DNA from: Fibrobacter sp. UWH4
Lineage (GTDB): Bacteria; Fibrobacterota; Fibrobacteria; Fibrobacterales; Fibrobacteraceae
DNA: 64,000 nt
Reading direction: 5' to 3'
Assembly (NCBI RefSeq): GCF_900142475.1
Contig: NZ_FRAY01000004.1
Location: 248,001-312,000 of the forward strand
The position numbers and the translations under genes are program-made. Shown here in pieces: positions 18,555-27,009 of this stretch; position 1 is the first letter of the stretch; every line of letters begins with the position of its first letter. The notes under the pieces were generated by a model that saw only the letters and a list, made by a program, of their open reading frames with translations, was not told the origin of the DNA and searched no databases.

Positions 18555-19298
18555 ATGATATGGTACTACATAGATGAATCCGTGACAGACGGTGAACGAC
18601 GCAAGGGTCCTTATAATATCGACGAAATCAGGGACTTTGTCAAAAACGGCACCATCAAGGAAGAAACTTTGGTGTGGCATTCGGGTATGGAATCCTGGAC
18701 CCACTGGAAAGACACCGAAGAATCCAAGGAAGTTCCGCTTTCCGAAGAAGAACAAATCAAGGCCGCATTGGAAGCTATCATTGCCGAGCACAATAAAGGC
18801 AAGCACTATGCGGGATTCCTTATCCGCGGAATCGCCTACCTGGTCGACAACATCATCTTGAGCGCCATCGGTCTCCTGATTCTGATGACCATGAGCAAAA
18901 CGCAGCTGATAGACCTGAACGCCATCGGCGAAGCCATGAACGCCTATGTCAACAACCCGACCTCTGACGAAGCCCTGATGAACGTGCTGAACTTCCCCGG
19001 AATGCATGTATTCCTCATTATTTGGGGCGTGCTTCAGGCGGCCTACTACGTCATCTTCACCGCAATCAAGGCTGCAACTCCCGGCAAGATGCTGGTGCAT
19101 GTCCATGTAGAATCTGCGGCAGGCGAAAAAATCAGCTGGATAGAATCTGCCATCCGGTTTATCGCCAGCCTGTTTACCCAATGCACACTTGCATTCTACG
19201 GTCTAGGCTACCTTATCGTAATGATTGACCCCAAGCGTCGCGCCCTACACGATTTTGTCGCACACACCCGCGTGGTCTACAACAAGAAGAACAAGTAA
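18555..19298 (+). CDS. GYF_2-RDD fusion membrane protein
   Basis: The 247-residue protein starts with a GYF_2-type domain (WYYIDE, KGPYNIDEI, ETLVWHSGMESW; residues 1-55), a small module found on bacterial membrane proteins and thought to bind peptides. From about residue 80 it has the RDD family: AGFLIRGIAYLVDNII with the namesake Arg and Asp positions, several transmembrane segments, and RALHDFVAHTRVV at the end. RDD proteins are integral membrane proteins, some implicated in sodium/proton or compatible-solute transport. No partner is adjacent; the next gene converges from the other strand with 12 bases between stops. Start chosen at the first ATG, directly after a TATATT box. Confidence 0.85.
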   Translation: MIWYYIDESVTDGERRKGPYNIDEIRDFVKNGTIKEETLVWHSGMESWTHWKDTEESKEVPLSEEEQIKAALEAIIAEHNKGKHYAGFLIRGIAYLVDNIILSAIGLLILMTMSKTQLIDLNAIGEAMNAYVNNPTSDEALMNVLNFPGMHVFLIIWGVLQAAYYVIFTAIKAATPGKMLVHVHVESAAGEKISWIESAIRFIASLFTQCTLAFYGLGYLIVMIDPKRRALHDFVAHTRVVYNKKNK

Positions 19299-19310
19299 GC
19301 GGTGGCACCG

Positions 19311-20456
19311 TTACAGGGTCTTGAAGAACTCGACAACCCTCTGCCGGAAAGCATCCATGGAACAGCGGTCCAACAAAGCGACCGCTTTTTCGTTATCCAG
19401 GACATTTTCTCCCGCAAGGACGCGGTCCAATACGCATGCAAAAGCCTCGGCATCTGTAGGCGGGTCTACCAACGGGCAGACTCCCTCGAGATTTTCTTTG
19501 ACAGCCGAAGTCGACGCCCCGACAGCAGGTGTTCCGCAAGCGATAGCCTCGATAGGAGGAAGACCGAACCCTTCCAATAAAGACGGATAAACCATCAAGT
19601 CGGCATGGCGATAAAAATCGCGCAATTCCTCCGCATGGAACTCGCTGAAATGGTACACATTGTAGAGTTTCTTTTCATTCACGATGGCACGCAGGCGTTC
19701 CGAGAACTTGCCTACACGAACAAAGGCGACATGCGGCCTGAGACGTGCCATTTCGAAGAAAGTCTCGATATTCTTGCGCGGTTCGTCGAGGCTCACATTT
19801 AGGCACATACCATCAAAATTCTTGATACCGTACTTGCGGAGAAATTTTTTCTTTTCTTCGAAAGTCGGCCTAGATTCAGGCTTATTGAACAGGGCGCTAT
19901 CAATGGGACAGCCGATGACGGAGCCCGGTTTTTGCGACATCTGCGGTCCAAAATAGCTAGAGGCTTCTTCGCGGGTCCAGCCCGAGTTATAGACAAAATA
20001 ATCAGCCCTGACCGTCGGCCGGATATAGAACAAATTAAGCAGTCTAAATTTAAGAGAATTCGGATAAAGCGTTTCGGCAAAGGTGTCGTGAACAAACATC
20101 ACAGTCTTGGCACATCCCTTGACCACGGGAACCAAGAAGCCCAATTCTGGACGGATAAAGAAAACGATTTCCGGTTGGATTTTCTTGACCAGTTTTTTTA
20201 GCGGTGAACGGAATCCGATGAAACCCGTATAAAGCGACTTTGCCCACACCTCATGAGAAACATAAGGATTCTCAAGCTTTGAAGCGTCAAGTTTTTTTCC
20301 ATTATCCTTGTCGCCAAAGAACTTCGGAGTCTTGAGCCATAGCACATGGGGTTCGAACTCCCCCGCCACAGCCTTGACGAGGTTCATTGTCAGGCGTCCA
20401 AAACTGGTACATTCGTTCTTGTCACAGACAAACAGGATTTTTCGCTTCTCGGGCAT
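19311..20456 (-). CDS. Glycosyltransferase, GT4-like
   Basis: This 381-residue protein has the GT-B plan: an N-terminal acceptor domain starting KRKILFVCDKNECTSFGRL and a C-terminal donor domain with EGFGLPPIEAIACGTPAVG near residue 305, the E-x7-E motif of GT4 enzymes. It likely adds a hexose to a surface polysaccharide precursor in the cytoplasm. It is transcribed divergently from two GT2 genes and a Wzi-like gene, so all four probably serve one glycan. TATATTTG lies six bases before its ATG and there is no Shine-Dalgarno. Confidence 0.85.
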   Translation of the reverse strand: MPEKRKILFVCDKNECTSFGRLTMNLVKAVAGEFEPHVLWLKTPKFFGDKDNGKKLDASKLENPYVSHEVWAKSLYTGFIGFRSPLKKLVKKIQPEIVFFIRPELGFLVPVVKGCAKTVMFVHDTFAETLYPNSLKFRLLNLFYIRPTVRADYFVYNSGWTREEASSYFGPQMSQKPGSVIGCPIDSALFNKPESRPTFEEKKKFLRKYGIKNFDGMCLNVSLDEPRKNIETFFEMARLRPHVAFVRVGKFSERLRAIVNEKKLYNVYHFSEFHAEELRDFYRHADLMVYPSLLEGFGLPPIEAIACGTPAVGASTSAVKENLEGVCPLVDPPTDAEAFACVLDRVLAGENVLDNEKAVALLDRCSMDAFRQRVVEFFKTL

Positions 20457-20462
20457 AACGCA

Positions 20463-20468
20463 AATATA
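20463..20468 (-). promoter_or_regulatory. TATATTTG box, leaderless promoter of the GT4 gene
   Basis: On the minus strand the sequence reads TATATTTGCGTTATG. The box core is exactly six bases before the start codon, so transcription would begin at or next to the A of ATG. Confidence 0.45.
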
Positions 20469-20522
20469 GAATTTAAAGTTTAAGATTCCCGATCACGGCA
20501 GCCTTCACCGACTTCGATTTAC

Positions 20523-20528
20523 TATATT
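20523..20528 (+). promoter_or_regulatory. TATATT box, leaderless promoter of the first GT2 gene
   Basis: TATATT followed by six bases and the ATG at 20535. It sits back to back with the GT4 promoter in a 78-base divergent spacer. Confidence 0.45.
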
Positions 20529-20534
20529 CGTAGC

Positions 20535-21500
20535 ATGGTAAAAATCGGCATCGTTCTTGCAACCTATAACGGCGAAAAGTATCTTAGACAGATGCTCGAT
20601 TCCCTATTGGCACAAACAAGGCCCGCCGACTTCATTGTCGCCGTGGATGACGGTTCTAAAGACAGTACTCCAGAAATCCTGAAAAGCTACCAGGATCGCC
20701 TGCCACTCCAGATATGCATTTCGCCCCAGAACATGGGACATCGCAGCGCCTTTTCGAAGTCGCTGGAACTCGCCCGCCCGCAACTGGGCGACGACGACCT
20801 GATTGCCCTTGCCGACCAGGACGATGTATGGCTTCCGCAGAAACTCGAAATTCTAGAAAAGGCCATCGAAACGAGTGACGGACTTTCGAAGAAGCCCGAC
20901 CTGGTTTTCGGAGATGCACAAGTCATCGATGCCGAAGGAAAAATCATCGGAAATTCTTGGCGAGAGATGGACGGCATTCCCGAGCACCTGTCCCTCAGGG
21001 CACTTCTGACCGGATTTACCAATGTAACCGGCTGCATGACCCTCTTTAGGGCAAACCTCCTCGAAAAGATTTTACCCATTCCCGAGCAGGTTCCCGTCCA
21101 TGACCAATGGATTACATTCTGCGCCTGCGCCCGTAACGGATATGTTTCTATTTCCGACCCGGTCATCCAATACAGGATTCACGGGCAAAACGCAATCGGT
21201 CTTGGACACTCGCACACTTGGACGGGCAATCTGAAGCTGAACCTGCAATGGGCTCGCATGATCACGGGAACACCCCTTTTCGGCGAACTTTCTGAAGACG
21301 ACCAGAAATTTTTGAAACGCTACATCGGTTACATTCAAGACCGACTCGACAAGCCAATTATTCCGCAGTACACCGCCTGGGTCGCCCGAAATGCCCGTAG
21401 CCTTTACCCTCATGTTTCGGGGCTTTTCGGTCTTATTCCGAGAATCCTTTACGGCATTATCGGCGCTCCTATCATCACCAAGTTTTTCGGAAAGAAATAA
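20535..21500 (+). CDS. Glycosyltransferase family 2 (rhamnosyltransferase-like)
   Basis: The 321-residue protein has a GT-A fold: IGIVLATYNGEKYLRQMLDSL at the N-terminus, VDDGSKDST near residue 38 and the metal-binding LADQDDVW near 95. The VDDGS/ADQDD pattern is common among rhamnosyl- and related transferases that build O-antigen or capsule. The C-terminus has a hydrophobic patch that may attach it to the membrane. The stop codon overlaps the next start by one base (TAATG), so the two GT2 genes are coupled. Confidence 0.88.
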   Translation: MVKIGIVLATYNGEKYLRQMLDSLLAQTRPADFIVAVDDGSKDSTPEILKSYQDRLPLQICISPQNMGHRSAFSKSLELARPQLGDDDLIALADQDDVWLPQKLEILEKAIETSDGLSKKPDLVFGDAQVIDAEGKIIGNSWREMDGIPEHLSLRALLTGFTNVTGCMTLFRANLLEKILPIPEQVPVHDQWITFCACARNGYVSISDPVIQYRIHGQNAIGLGHSHTWTGNLKLNLQWARMITGTPLFGELSEDDQKFLKRYIGYIQDRLDKPIIPQYTAWVARNARSLYPHVSGLFGLIPRILYGIIGAPIITKFFGKK

Positions 21501-22396
21501 TGAATTCCGTCTGCGTTGTCCTAGTCAATTACAAGAACAAAGAAAAGACCGTAGACTGCCTACGCGCCCTCGAAAAGAGTTCTGTACAGCCAAGCTGCGT
21601 CTATATTATCGACAACGCCAGCACCGAAGAATCAAGGCAATACTTCTGGACCTTCACCTTCAAGTTCAAGGTCCGCTGGATTTGGAACGACGAAAACCGC
21701 GGTTTCGCGGCGGCCTGTAACCAAGGAATCTGTGCCGCACAAGGTGACTTTGCAGGAAGTTTTATCTGGTTGCTCAACAACGACACGCTGCCCGAAGCAG
21801 ACGCGCTTGAAAAAATACTCAGCAAGGCCCTTGCAACGGGAGCAGGAATCACGGGTTCCCTTATCAAGAAGGCTAACGGAGAATTCTCGGGAGGCGTTTG
21901 CGTCATCCACCCGAAGTTTGCAACCGTGCAACGCGTCTCTTCGCCCGAAGCCACAAAATTCGACTACGTTGAAGGTTCCTCTTTCTTGATTTCGCCCGAG
22001 TGCCTGAAAAAGACGGGACTCCTGAGCGAAGACTATTTTCTGTATTTCGAGGAAAGCGATTACTGTATGCATGCAAAGAAAAACGGATTTTCTCTTGCAT
22101 GGGCTACTGACAGTATTATCTGGCACGATATCGGATCTTCGACTGGCAGCGAAATTGCCAAGGGCGGAGTTCCCTACTTTATTGACTGCCTGATGATCCG
22201 CAACCGAATCCATTTCGGTTTCAGGAACGGTTTCTCTGCGGTGAGCCTGTTTGCAGGACTGCTGATCAGTCTCGGTCTACGATTCAAAAGACTGCAATTT
22301 TCTAGAATCGCCACCATTCTCGTCATCTGTCTATCCGAAAGGGCTTTTAAAAAGTTTATTGAAAAGAACGGGGGATCTTATGAAATTAGGCATTAA
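21500..22396 (+). CDS. Glycosyltransferase family 2
   Basis: This 298-residue protein has the GT-A start VCVVLVNYKNKEKTVDCL, IIDNASTE near residue 36, WNDENRGFAAACNQG and WLLNNDTLPEADAL near 95. These fit the GT2 subgroup that includes rhamnosyl- and galactofuranosyltransferases. The last 17 bases overlap the start of the Wzi-like gene. Probable role: extending the same glycan as its neighbours. Confidence 0.88.
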   Translation: MNSVCVVLVNYKNKEKTVDCLRALEKSSVQPSCVYIIDNASTEESRQYFWTFTFKFKVRWIWNDENRGFAAACNQGICAAQGDFAGSFIWLLNNDTLPEADALEKILSKALATGAGITGSLIKKANGEFSGGVCVIHPKFATVQRVSSPEATKFDYVEGSSFLISPECLKKTGLLSEDYFLYFEESDYCMHAKKNGFSLAWATDSIIWHDIGSSTGSEIAKGGVPYFIDCLMIRNRIHFGFRNGFSAVSLFAGLLISLGLRFKRLQFSRIATILVICLSERAFKKFIEKNGGSYEIRH

Positions 22397-23834
22397 GAAG
22401 GTCATCGGTTTTACCTTGTTCTTCGGGGCAGCTCAACTCGCCTGCGCCACGGGTATGGACTGGCCCTCCCACATTTCTTTTGCTGATTCCACTCGCCACC
22501 ACGAAATTGTTATCGGCGCGCAGTTGGTCGACTCACTTGCGATTACGAACCTGACGAACGCCCCGACGCACTACGACAATTCCGCCTCGGTCCGCCTTTT
22601 CTTGAACGGGCATTTTACCGAGCGATTCTTGTTCAACGCCCGCGTCAAGGTGAGTACCGACCACACCAACAGGGATATCGCCGACAATTTCTACCATCCC
22701 GACGAAGGCATACCCTACAACAAGCAGAGCGAAAACAAGCGCACATGGGACATTTTTGCCGCTAACGCCAGCTACGACTTGGATGCCGTCAAGTTGCTTG
22801 CAGGATTCGACTATCTGAGTATGGGCCCCGCCCGTCGCAACCATGTGATTCTTCGCGGTGAACAGAGCAATTACCGCCCGTGGCAGGATTCCACAAGTCG
22901 CATATTTGAACCGGCGCCGACACCGTATTTCGGCTACCGTTTCGAACTCGGTCCCATCGCCTACTCGCAGTACGCCATGAAACTGTTCGAGAAGAAGAAC
23001 TTCGGCAAGTACATGCACGTACACCGCCTCGACCTTTCCCTCCCCTTCAATATCACCTTCGGGCTTTCGGAAACGGCGCTCTACGGAAGCACCACCGAAA
23101 CGGAACCGAACCCGAACGAAGATGCGGACAGCTCCGGCCGTGAATTTGAATGGGCCTACGTGATTCCTTTTATCCCTTACGTGTTCCAGGAACACCTGCA
23201 AGGCGACCAGGACAACATTTCCCTAGCATTCGATCTGAGTGTCAAGACAATTCCCCATTGGGAATTCTACGGGGAACTCCTTTGGGACGACATGAAGTCC
23301 CCGACCTCGATGTTTGACGACAGCTGGTGGGGCAACAAGTGGGCCACCTCCGTTGGAATCGCCCGCGACAGTATCCGCCTCGGCAGCACGCTTTGGAACT
23401 GGTACATGGAATACACCCGCGTCGAACCCTGGGTTTACACGCACCACAAGGGCGGCGGATACACCTACCGCAGTTACGCCCAAAGTCTCGGAACCGATCT
23501 CGGGCCGAACAGCCAGGAAATCTACAGCGAAATTTCTGCCCAGTATAAGGTGGAAAGCGGACTTCTAAAGGACGCAATCCTTCTGGGGTCCGTTCATGCC
23601 AGCGCTGTCGCCAGGGACACCGCTTTCGGCGGAAACATCACCGACATGCATACGCCCGAAAGCGCCACAGACAAGAAGTTTCTCGCCGACAAAACCACAC
23701 TCCATTATGTTGAAATCGGCGGAAAACTTGAATTCAAGCCGTTCGACTGGATGAGCATTCGTGCCGGATACGACCGCTACTTCGGAGATTACGAAGGATT
23801 CCGCGCCATGGTGGGCGGAAGTTTCCAGTATTAA
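22380..23834 (+). CDS. Wzi-like capsule assembly outer-membrane protein
   Basis: A 484-residue protein with a signal peptide (about 1-24, ending QLACA). The ATG at 22380 has GGGGGAT six bases upstream and opens this signal; the longer frame from 22359 does not. Amphipathic strands throughout suggest a large beta-barrel. Several blocks fit the Wzi capsule-assembly family: GFDYLSMGPARRNHVIL near residue 140, HRLDLSLPFNITFGLSETALYG near 215-240, FYGELLWDDM near 300 and YMEYTRVEPWVYTH near 340. In other bacteria Wzi binds capsule polysaccharide on the cell surface. The overlap with the GT2 gene supports a glycan surface-attachment role. The assignment rests on pattern, not on a search. Confidence 0.65.
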   Translation: MKLGIKKVIGFTLFFGAAQLACATGMDWPSHISFADSTRHHEIVIGAQLVDSLAITNLTNAPTHYDNSASVRLFLNGHFTERFLFNARVKVSTDHTNRDIADNFYHPDEGIPYNKQSENKRTWDIFAANASYDLDAVKLLAGFDYLSMGPARRNHVILRGEQSNYRPWQDSTSRIFEPAPTPYFGYRFELGPIAYSQYAMKLFEKKNFGKYMHVHRLDLSLPFNITFGLSETALYGSTTETEPNPNEDADSSGREFEWAYVIPFIPYVFQEHLQGDQDNISLAFDLSVKTIPHWEFYGELLWDDMKSPTSMFDDSWWGNKWATSVGIARDSIRLGSTLWNWYMEYTRVEPWVYTHHKGGGYTYRSYAQSLGTDLGPNSQEIYSEISAQYKVESGLLKDAILLGSVHASAVARDTAFGGNITDMHTPESATDKKFLADKTTLHYVEIGGKLEFKPFDWMSIRAGYDRYFGDYEGFRAMVGGSFQY

Positions 23835-23853
23835 TACCGGAAAAAGCAGAAAT

Positions 23854-24282
23854 TCATTCTTCAAATAATTTCAACAGATCTTCGGAAGTATTTGCGGCCA
23901 GCGCCTTTTCACGCCAAGCCGGATTCAATAGTTTATATGCAATTTTAGCAATAAACTGCGTATATGCCGTCGCCGATTCTGCCGGCGAAAGCAACAGACA
24001 CATAAACCGAGGAACCTGCCCCGCCTTGACTTGGATATCCGTAAAGCCTTGCGGACAAACCACAAAAGCGAACAGAGGTTCCTTTAGGCCCGCCACACGG
24101 GTATGCGGCAACAGGAGACCTTCGCCCATATAAATACCCTGGGATACCCTTTCCGACAAGGACTTCCACACCGTCATGGCATCGAAAGCGACGGGACCAT
24201 GCACCAGGGCATCGTAAGCGAGTCCCAATGCTTTCGGGAACGCAACCGATTCCGGGTAATTCTTTACATAAAACGGGGTCAT
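23854..24282 (-). CDS. Stand-alone PTS EIIA domain, fructose/nitrogen (type 2) class
   Basis: The 142-residue protein is a single EIIA fold with GEGLLLPHTRV near residue 63, where the His is the phosphorylation site in this family. It has no attached EIIB or EIIC. Such lone domains are often regulatory (PtsN-like) rather than transporters. The upstream neighbour, 12 bases away, is an AmgK-like sugar kinase, and ribD precedes that, so the operon is mixed. Confidence 0.78.
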   Translation of the reverse strand: MTPFYVKNYPESVAFPKALGLAYDALVHGPVAFDAMTVWKSLSERVSQGIYMGEGLLLPHTRVAGLKEPLFAFVVCPQGFTDIQVKAGQVPRFMCLLLSPAESATAYTQFIAKIAYKLLNPAWREKALAANTSEDLLKLFEE

Positions 24283-24294
24283 GCGTTACAGTAA

Positions 24295-25305
24295 CTAGAC
24301 CAAAGCCTTGTCCATAAAGTCGAACACCTGCGGAGACGTAGCCTTCGCCATCTTCTTGAATTCATCGAAGACAATTCGCAGTTGGCGCTTGCCCGGCTCG
24401 ATGAACTGTTCGAACTTTTCAATTTTTTTGACCCTGCTCAAGAAGCAGTAGGCGCCCATCGCCTGCATGACGCGTTGCAAACTCGCATGGATAAAGGCTT
24501 CCCAGGCGTCATCCTTGGAATAGGTTTTCGCCTCACGATAAGATATTCGCCAATACTCGAAGAAATCCTTTATTTCGGTCAGCGACAGTTCCACATAGGG
24601 ATCCCACAGGAGGGAGGCGAGGTCGTAGAACATCGCACCGCGGCGTGCACCCTGGAAATCAACAAAGGCAATTTCGGAATTGGGCTTCACCATAATGTTC
24701 TGGCTCTGGAAATCACGGTGCATCAGCACCTTGTGCTGCGCCTCGACAGAAATAGCCAACAGGGAATAGAACTGGCGGACACATTCCGGAATTTCGGCAA
24801 TACCCTTGTGAGCCTTGAGATAATTTTCAGTAAAGTAGTCCGTTTCCCACTTCAGCGCGTCGAAATCGAAACGGCGCAACCACAAATCGGAACGGGAGCT
24901 GAACAACGAACGGGAAACATCCTGCCACTTAATCAGAGAATCGATGACCTCCGGATAGAGGATTCGAACATTGCCCGTCTTCTTTTCGTGTCCCGGCGGC
25001 AAGATATTATCGAGCAAGTTATGTTCGCCCAAGTCTTCCTGCAGCACGGAACAGGAGGATTCATCGACGCAATAGATGCGCGGAACCGGTAGTCCAAAAG
25101 AACTGAAGGATTCGGAATAGTCAACAAAGCGTTTGAAGTCTTCGTCAACAGAGGCGGAGACCTGCAAGACGGAACTACGATTATCCGTTGCAACACGGTA
25201 ATACTTGCGGCCCGAACCGGCACCGGCAATAGGGGTCACTTCATAATCGGCATAGCCGTGGGACGACAAAAACTGTTGAATAGCGGGCGAAACAACTTGA
25301 TTCAT
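24295..25305 (-). CDS. AmgK-like amino-sugar kinase (COG3178 phosphotransferase)
   Basis: This 336-residue protein belongs to the aminoglycoside phosphotransferase fold: a loop AGAGSGRKYYRV near residue 30, the catalytic HRDFQSQNIMV near 213 and the metal site FVDFQGARRGAMFYDLASLL near 232. The FQGA/DLASLLWDPYV pattern is typical of the COG3178 group, which includes AmgK, the anomeric N-acetylmuramate/N-acetylglucosamine kinase used in cell-wall recycling. That specific role is an inference; no MurU-type uridylyltransferase is adjacent. Start ATG 25305 is preceded by a TATATT box at seven bases; an in-frame TTG lies at 25314. Confidence 0.7.
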   Translation of the reverse strand: MNQVVSPAIQQFLSSHGYADYEVTPIAGAGSGRKYYRVATDNRSSVLQVSASVDEDFKRFVDYSESFSSFGLPVPRIYCVDESSCSVLQEDLGEHNLLDNILPPGHEKKTGNVRILYPEVIDSLIKWQDVSRSLFSSRSDLWLRRFDFDALKWETDYFTENYLKAHKGIAEIPECVRQFYSLLAISVEAQHKVLMHRDFQSQNIMVKPNSEIAFVDFQGARRGAMFYDLASLLWDPYVELSLTEIKDFFEYWRISYREAKTYSKDDAWEAFIHASLQRVMQAMGAYCFLSRVKKIEKFEQFIEPGKRQLRIVFDEFKKMAKATSPQVFDFMDKALV

Positions 25306-25312
25306 ATCATTC

Positions 25313-25318
25313 AATATA
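25313..25318 (-). promoter_or_regulatory. TATATT box before the AmgK-like gene
   Basis: TATATT, seven bases, then ATG at 25305 on the minus strand, with no Shine-Dalgarno. It lies in the 18-base spacer after ribD, so this gene could have its own start of transcription. Confidence 0.4.
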
Positions 25319-25323
25319 GCAAA

Positions 25324-26538
25324 TTACGATTTTTCGTAAACAGTCAACACATCCGGTCCAATCATAAAGGATTCCCTCGCAACGACCCCATGGGGCAATT
25401 CAGGATAAGGAATTCCGGAAAGGCCCGAAGACTCCAGCGAACGATCGACAGCGGCATCGGAGGATTGCCACAGATCCAGACGATTCCACCCACCACATTC
25501 GAACAGGGCCGCCGCAAGGCGCGCCCCCGGTTCCACCATCAGGCGATGCATTCCCCGACAAGCAAGGTTCGCAAGCATCTCTTTCCAATTCTCGGCGAAC
25601 GTTGCGTGAGGAAGCAGGATGACTTCAATTCCCTGAATATTCGGCTGTTCGACGCATGAAAACACGAGCCGGGAATCGGCGGACGCGTCGGTACAGTCAA
25701 AGAAACGGAGTCCGGCGATTTCGGGCGCAGAGAAAGTCCGATGCCCCGCCCAGAGGATTTTCACCGGATTGTTCCCGCGGGCAAAGCGCACGTCCAAGCC
25801 GGGATTATCCGCCAGAAGCGTTCCTGCACCTACGAGGACCGCATCGCTCATCGCGCGAAGTTCGTGATTCCAGCAGTTGGCCCCCTGAGCGGTAATTTTT
25901 AAAGGGGCGCGCGAGCCATCGGCAAGGAGAGTTCCTATGACTCCCTCCTGCGATACGGCAGACTTGATTTCGACGAAGGTCGCCTTGTTGCGAACAAAAT
26001 AATCGTAGGCTTCGAAGAAACGTTCTATCTCGTGAAAAAGCATCCGACTCTCGGCACGGGATTCGGCTCGGGACGCAGCAGGATCCACCGGTCCCGAAAG
26101 GACCTTGCAGCCTTCGTCACCGCAAACATCGTCCCACGATTCCTCCGCTACAGCCTTCTCGCAAGCTTCAAGCCCCTCAAAGACCTTGATACCGGCCTCT
26201 TCGAGAATCTTGCGGCTCTTGCCACGAACGAGCGGATTCGGATCCGCATGAGCAAAGTAGACTTCCGCAATTCCGGCTTCGATAATCGCCTTGGTGCAGG
26301 GGGGCGTGCGGCCATAATGGCAGCAGGGTTCAAGCGTCACGAAAATGGCCGCGCCGCGGGCGTTCTCGCCCGCGTCACGCAGCGCCATCACTTCGGCATG
26401 CGCGTTTCCCGGGCGCTGCGTCCGCCCCTTCCCGACGACAATCCCGTCCTTCACAACCACCGCACCCACCGCAGGGTTCGGCCGACTAATCCCTACCGCC
26501 AGGAGGGATTCATCAAAAGCTAGTTGCAAAAAGTTCAT
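25324..26538 (-). CDS. ribD: Bifunctional riboflavin deaminase/reductase
   Basis: About 404 residues. The N-terminal half is the deaminase: NPAVGAVVV, HAEVMAL with zinc-binding His and proton-transfer Glu, and PCCHYGRTPPCTKAI with the two zinc Cys. The C-terminal half (from about 180) is the 5-amino-6-ribosylamino-uracil reductase (VEIKSAVSQEGVIG, MSDAVLVGAGTLLADNP). Together they carry out steps two and three of riboflavin synthesis. The ATG at 26538 is preferred because GGAAAG precedes it. The linker between domains carries a short repeated SRAESRAESR stretch (codons near 26055-26085) and makes the protein longer than the usual 360-380 residues. Confidence 0.92.
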   Translation of the reverse strand: MNFLQLAFDESLLAVGISRPNPAVGAVVVKDGIVVGKGRTQRPGNAHAEVMALRDAGENARGAAIFVTLEPCCHYGRTPPCTKAIIEAGIAEVYFAHADPNPLVRGKSRKILEEAGIKVFEGLEACEKAVAEESWDDVCGDEGCKVLSGPVDPAASRAESRAESRMLFHEIERFFEAYDYFVRNKATFVEIKSAVSQEGVIGTLLADGSRAPLKITAQGANCWNHELRAMSDAVLVGAGTLLADNPGLDVRFARGNNPVKILWAGHRTFSAPEIAGLRFFDCTDASADSRLVFSCVEQPNIQGIEVILLPHATFAENWKEMLANLACRGMHRLMVEPGARLAAALFECGGWNRLDLWQSSDAAVDRSLESSGLSGIPYPELPHGVVARESFMIGPDVLTVYEKS

Positions 26539-26565
26539 TCGCTTTCCGAAAAAGGCCATTTCGGT

Positions 26566-27009
26566 TTATTTTTTCGGGAAAGCAAGATAACCGCCAAGCA
26601 CGTTATACACGCGATCGTAACCCTGTTCCATCAGGATTCGAGTGGCGGCTTCGCTACGACGGCCAGAACGGCAGTAAATCAGCAAGTCCTTGTCCTTGGG
26701 AAGTTCTCCCACACGTTGCTTGAGTTCAGGAAGCGGAATGTTCACCGCATTCGGCGCATAGCCCTCGTTCAATTCAGGAGGATTGCGTACATCCACAAAG
26801 ACCGCTCCGGCAGCATTCATTTCAAGCGCCTTGTTCCAATCAATGGACTTGATGGCATTCTGTTCAGCAACCTGCTGTGTGGCAGAAACGGTCTGGTTCA
26901 CAACCGCCGGCGCAGCCGTTTTAACATCGGCAGCCTTTTCAGACTTGTTCTCTTCGCAACCTGCCATCATAAACAGTGCAGAAACAGCAATCAGCATCAA
27001 CCTTTTCAT
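26566..27009 (-). CDS. Rhodanese-domain lipoprotein
   Basis: The 147-residue protein has a lipoprotein signal (lipobox MMAGC, Cys18) and a rhodanese domain from about residue 52: VFVDVRNPPELNEGYAPNAVNIP, then the active-site loop YCRSGRRSEAA with the catalytic Cys. It would act in the periplasm, moving sulfur or sensing sulfur species; no substrate is evident. Its ATG overlaps the stop of the PAS-domain gene (ATGA), so translation is coupled. Confidence 0.85.
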   Translation of the reverse strand: MKRLMLIAVSALFMMAGCEENKSEKAADVKTAAPAVVNQTVSATQQVAEQNAIKSIDWNKALEMNAAGAVFVDVRNPPELNEGYAPNAVNIPLPELKQRVGELPKDKDLLIYCRSGRRSEAATRILMEQGYDRVYNVLGGYLAFPKK

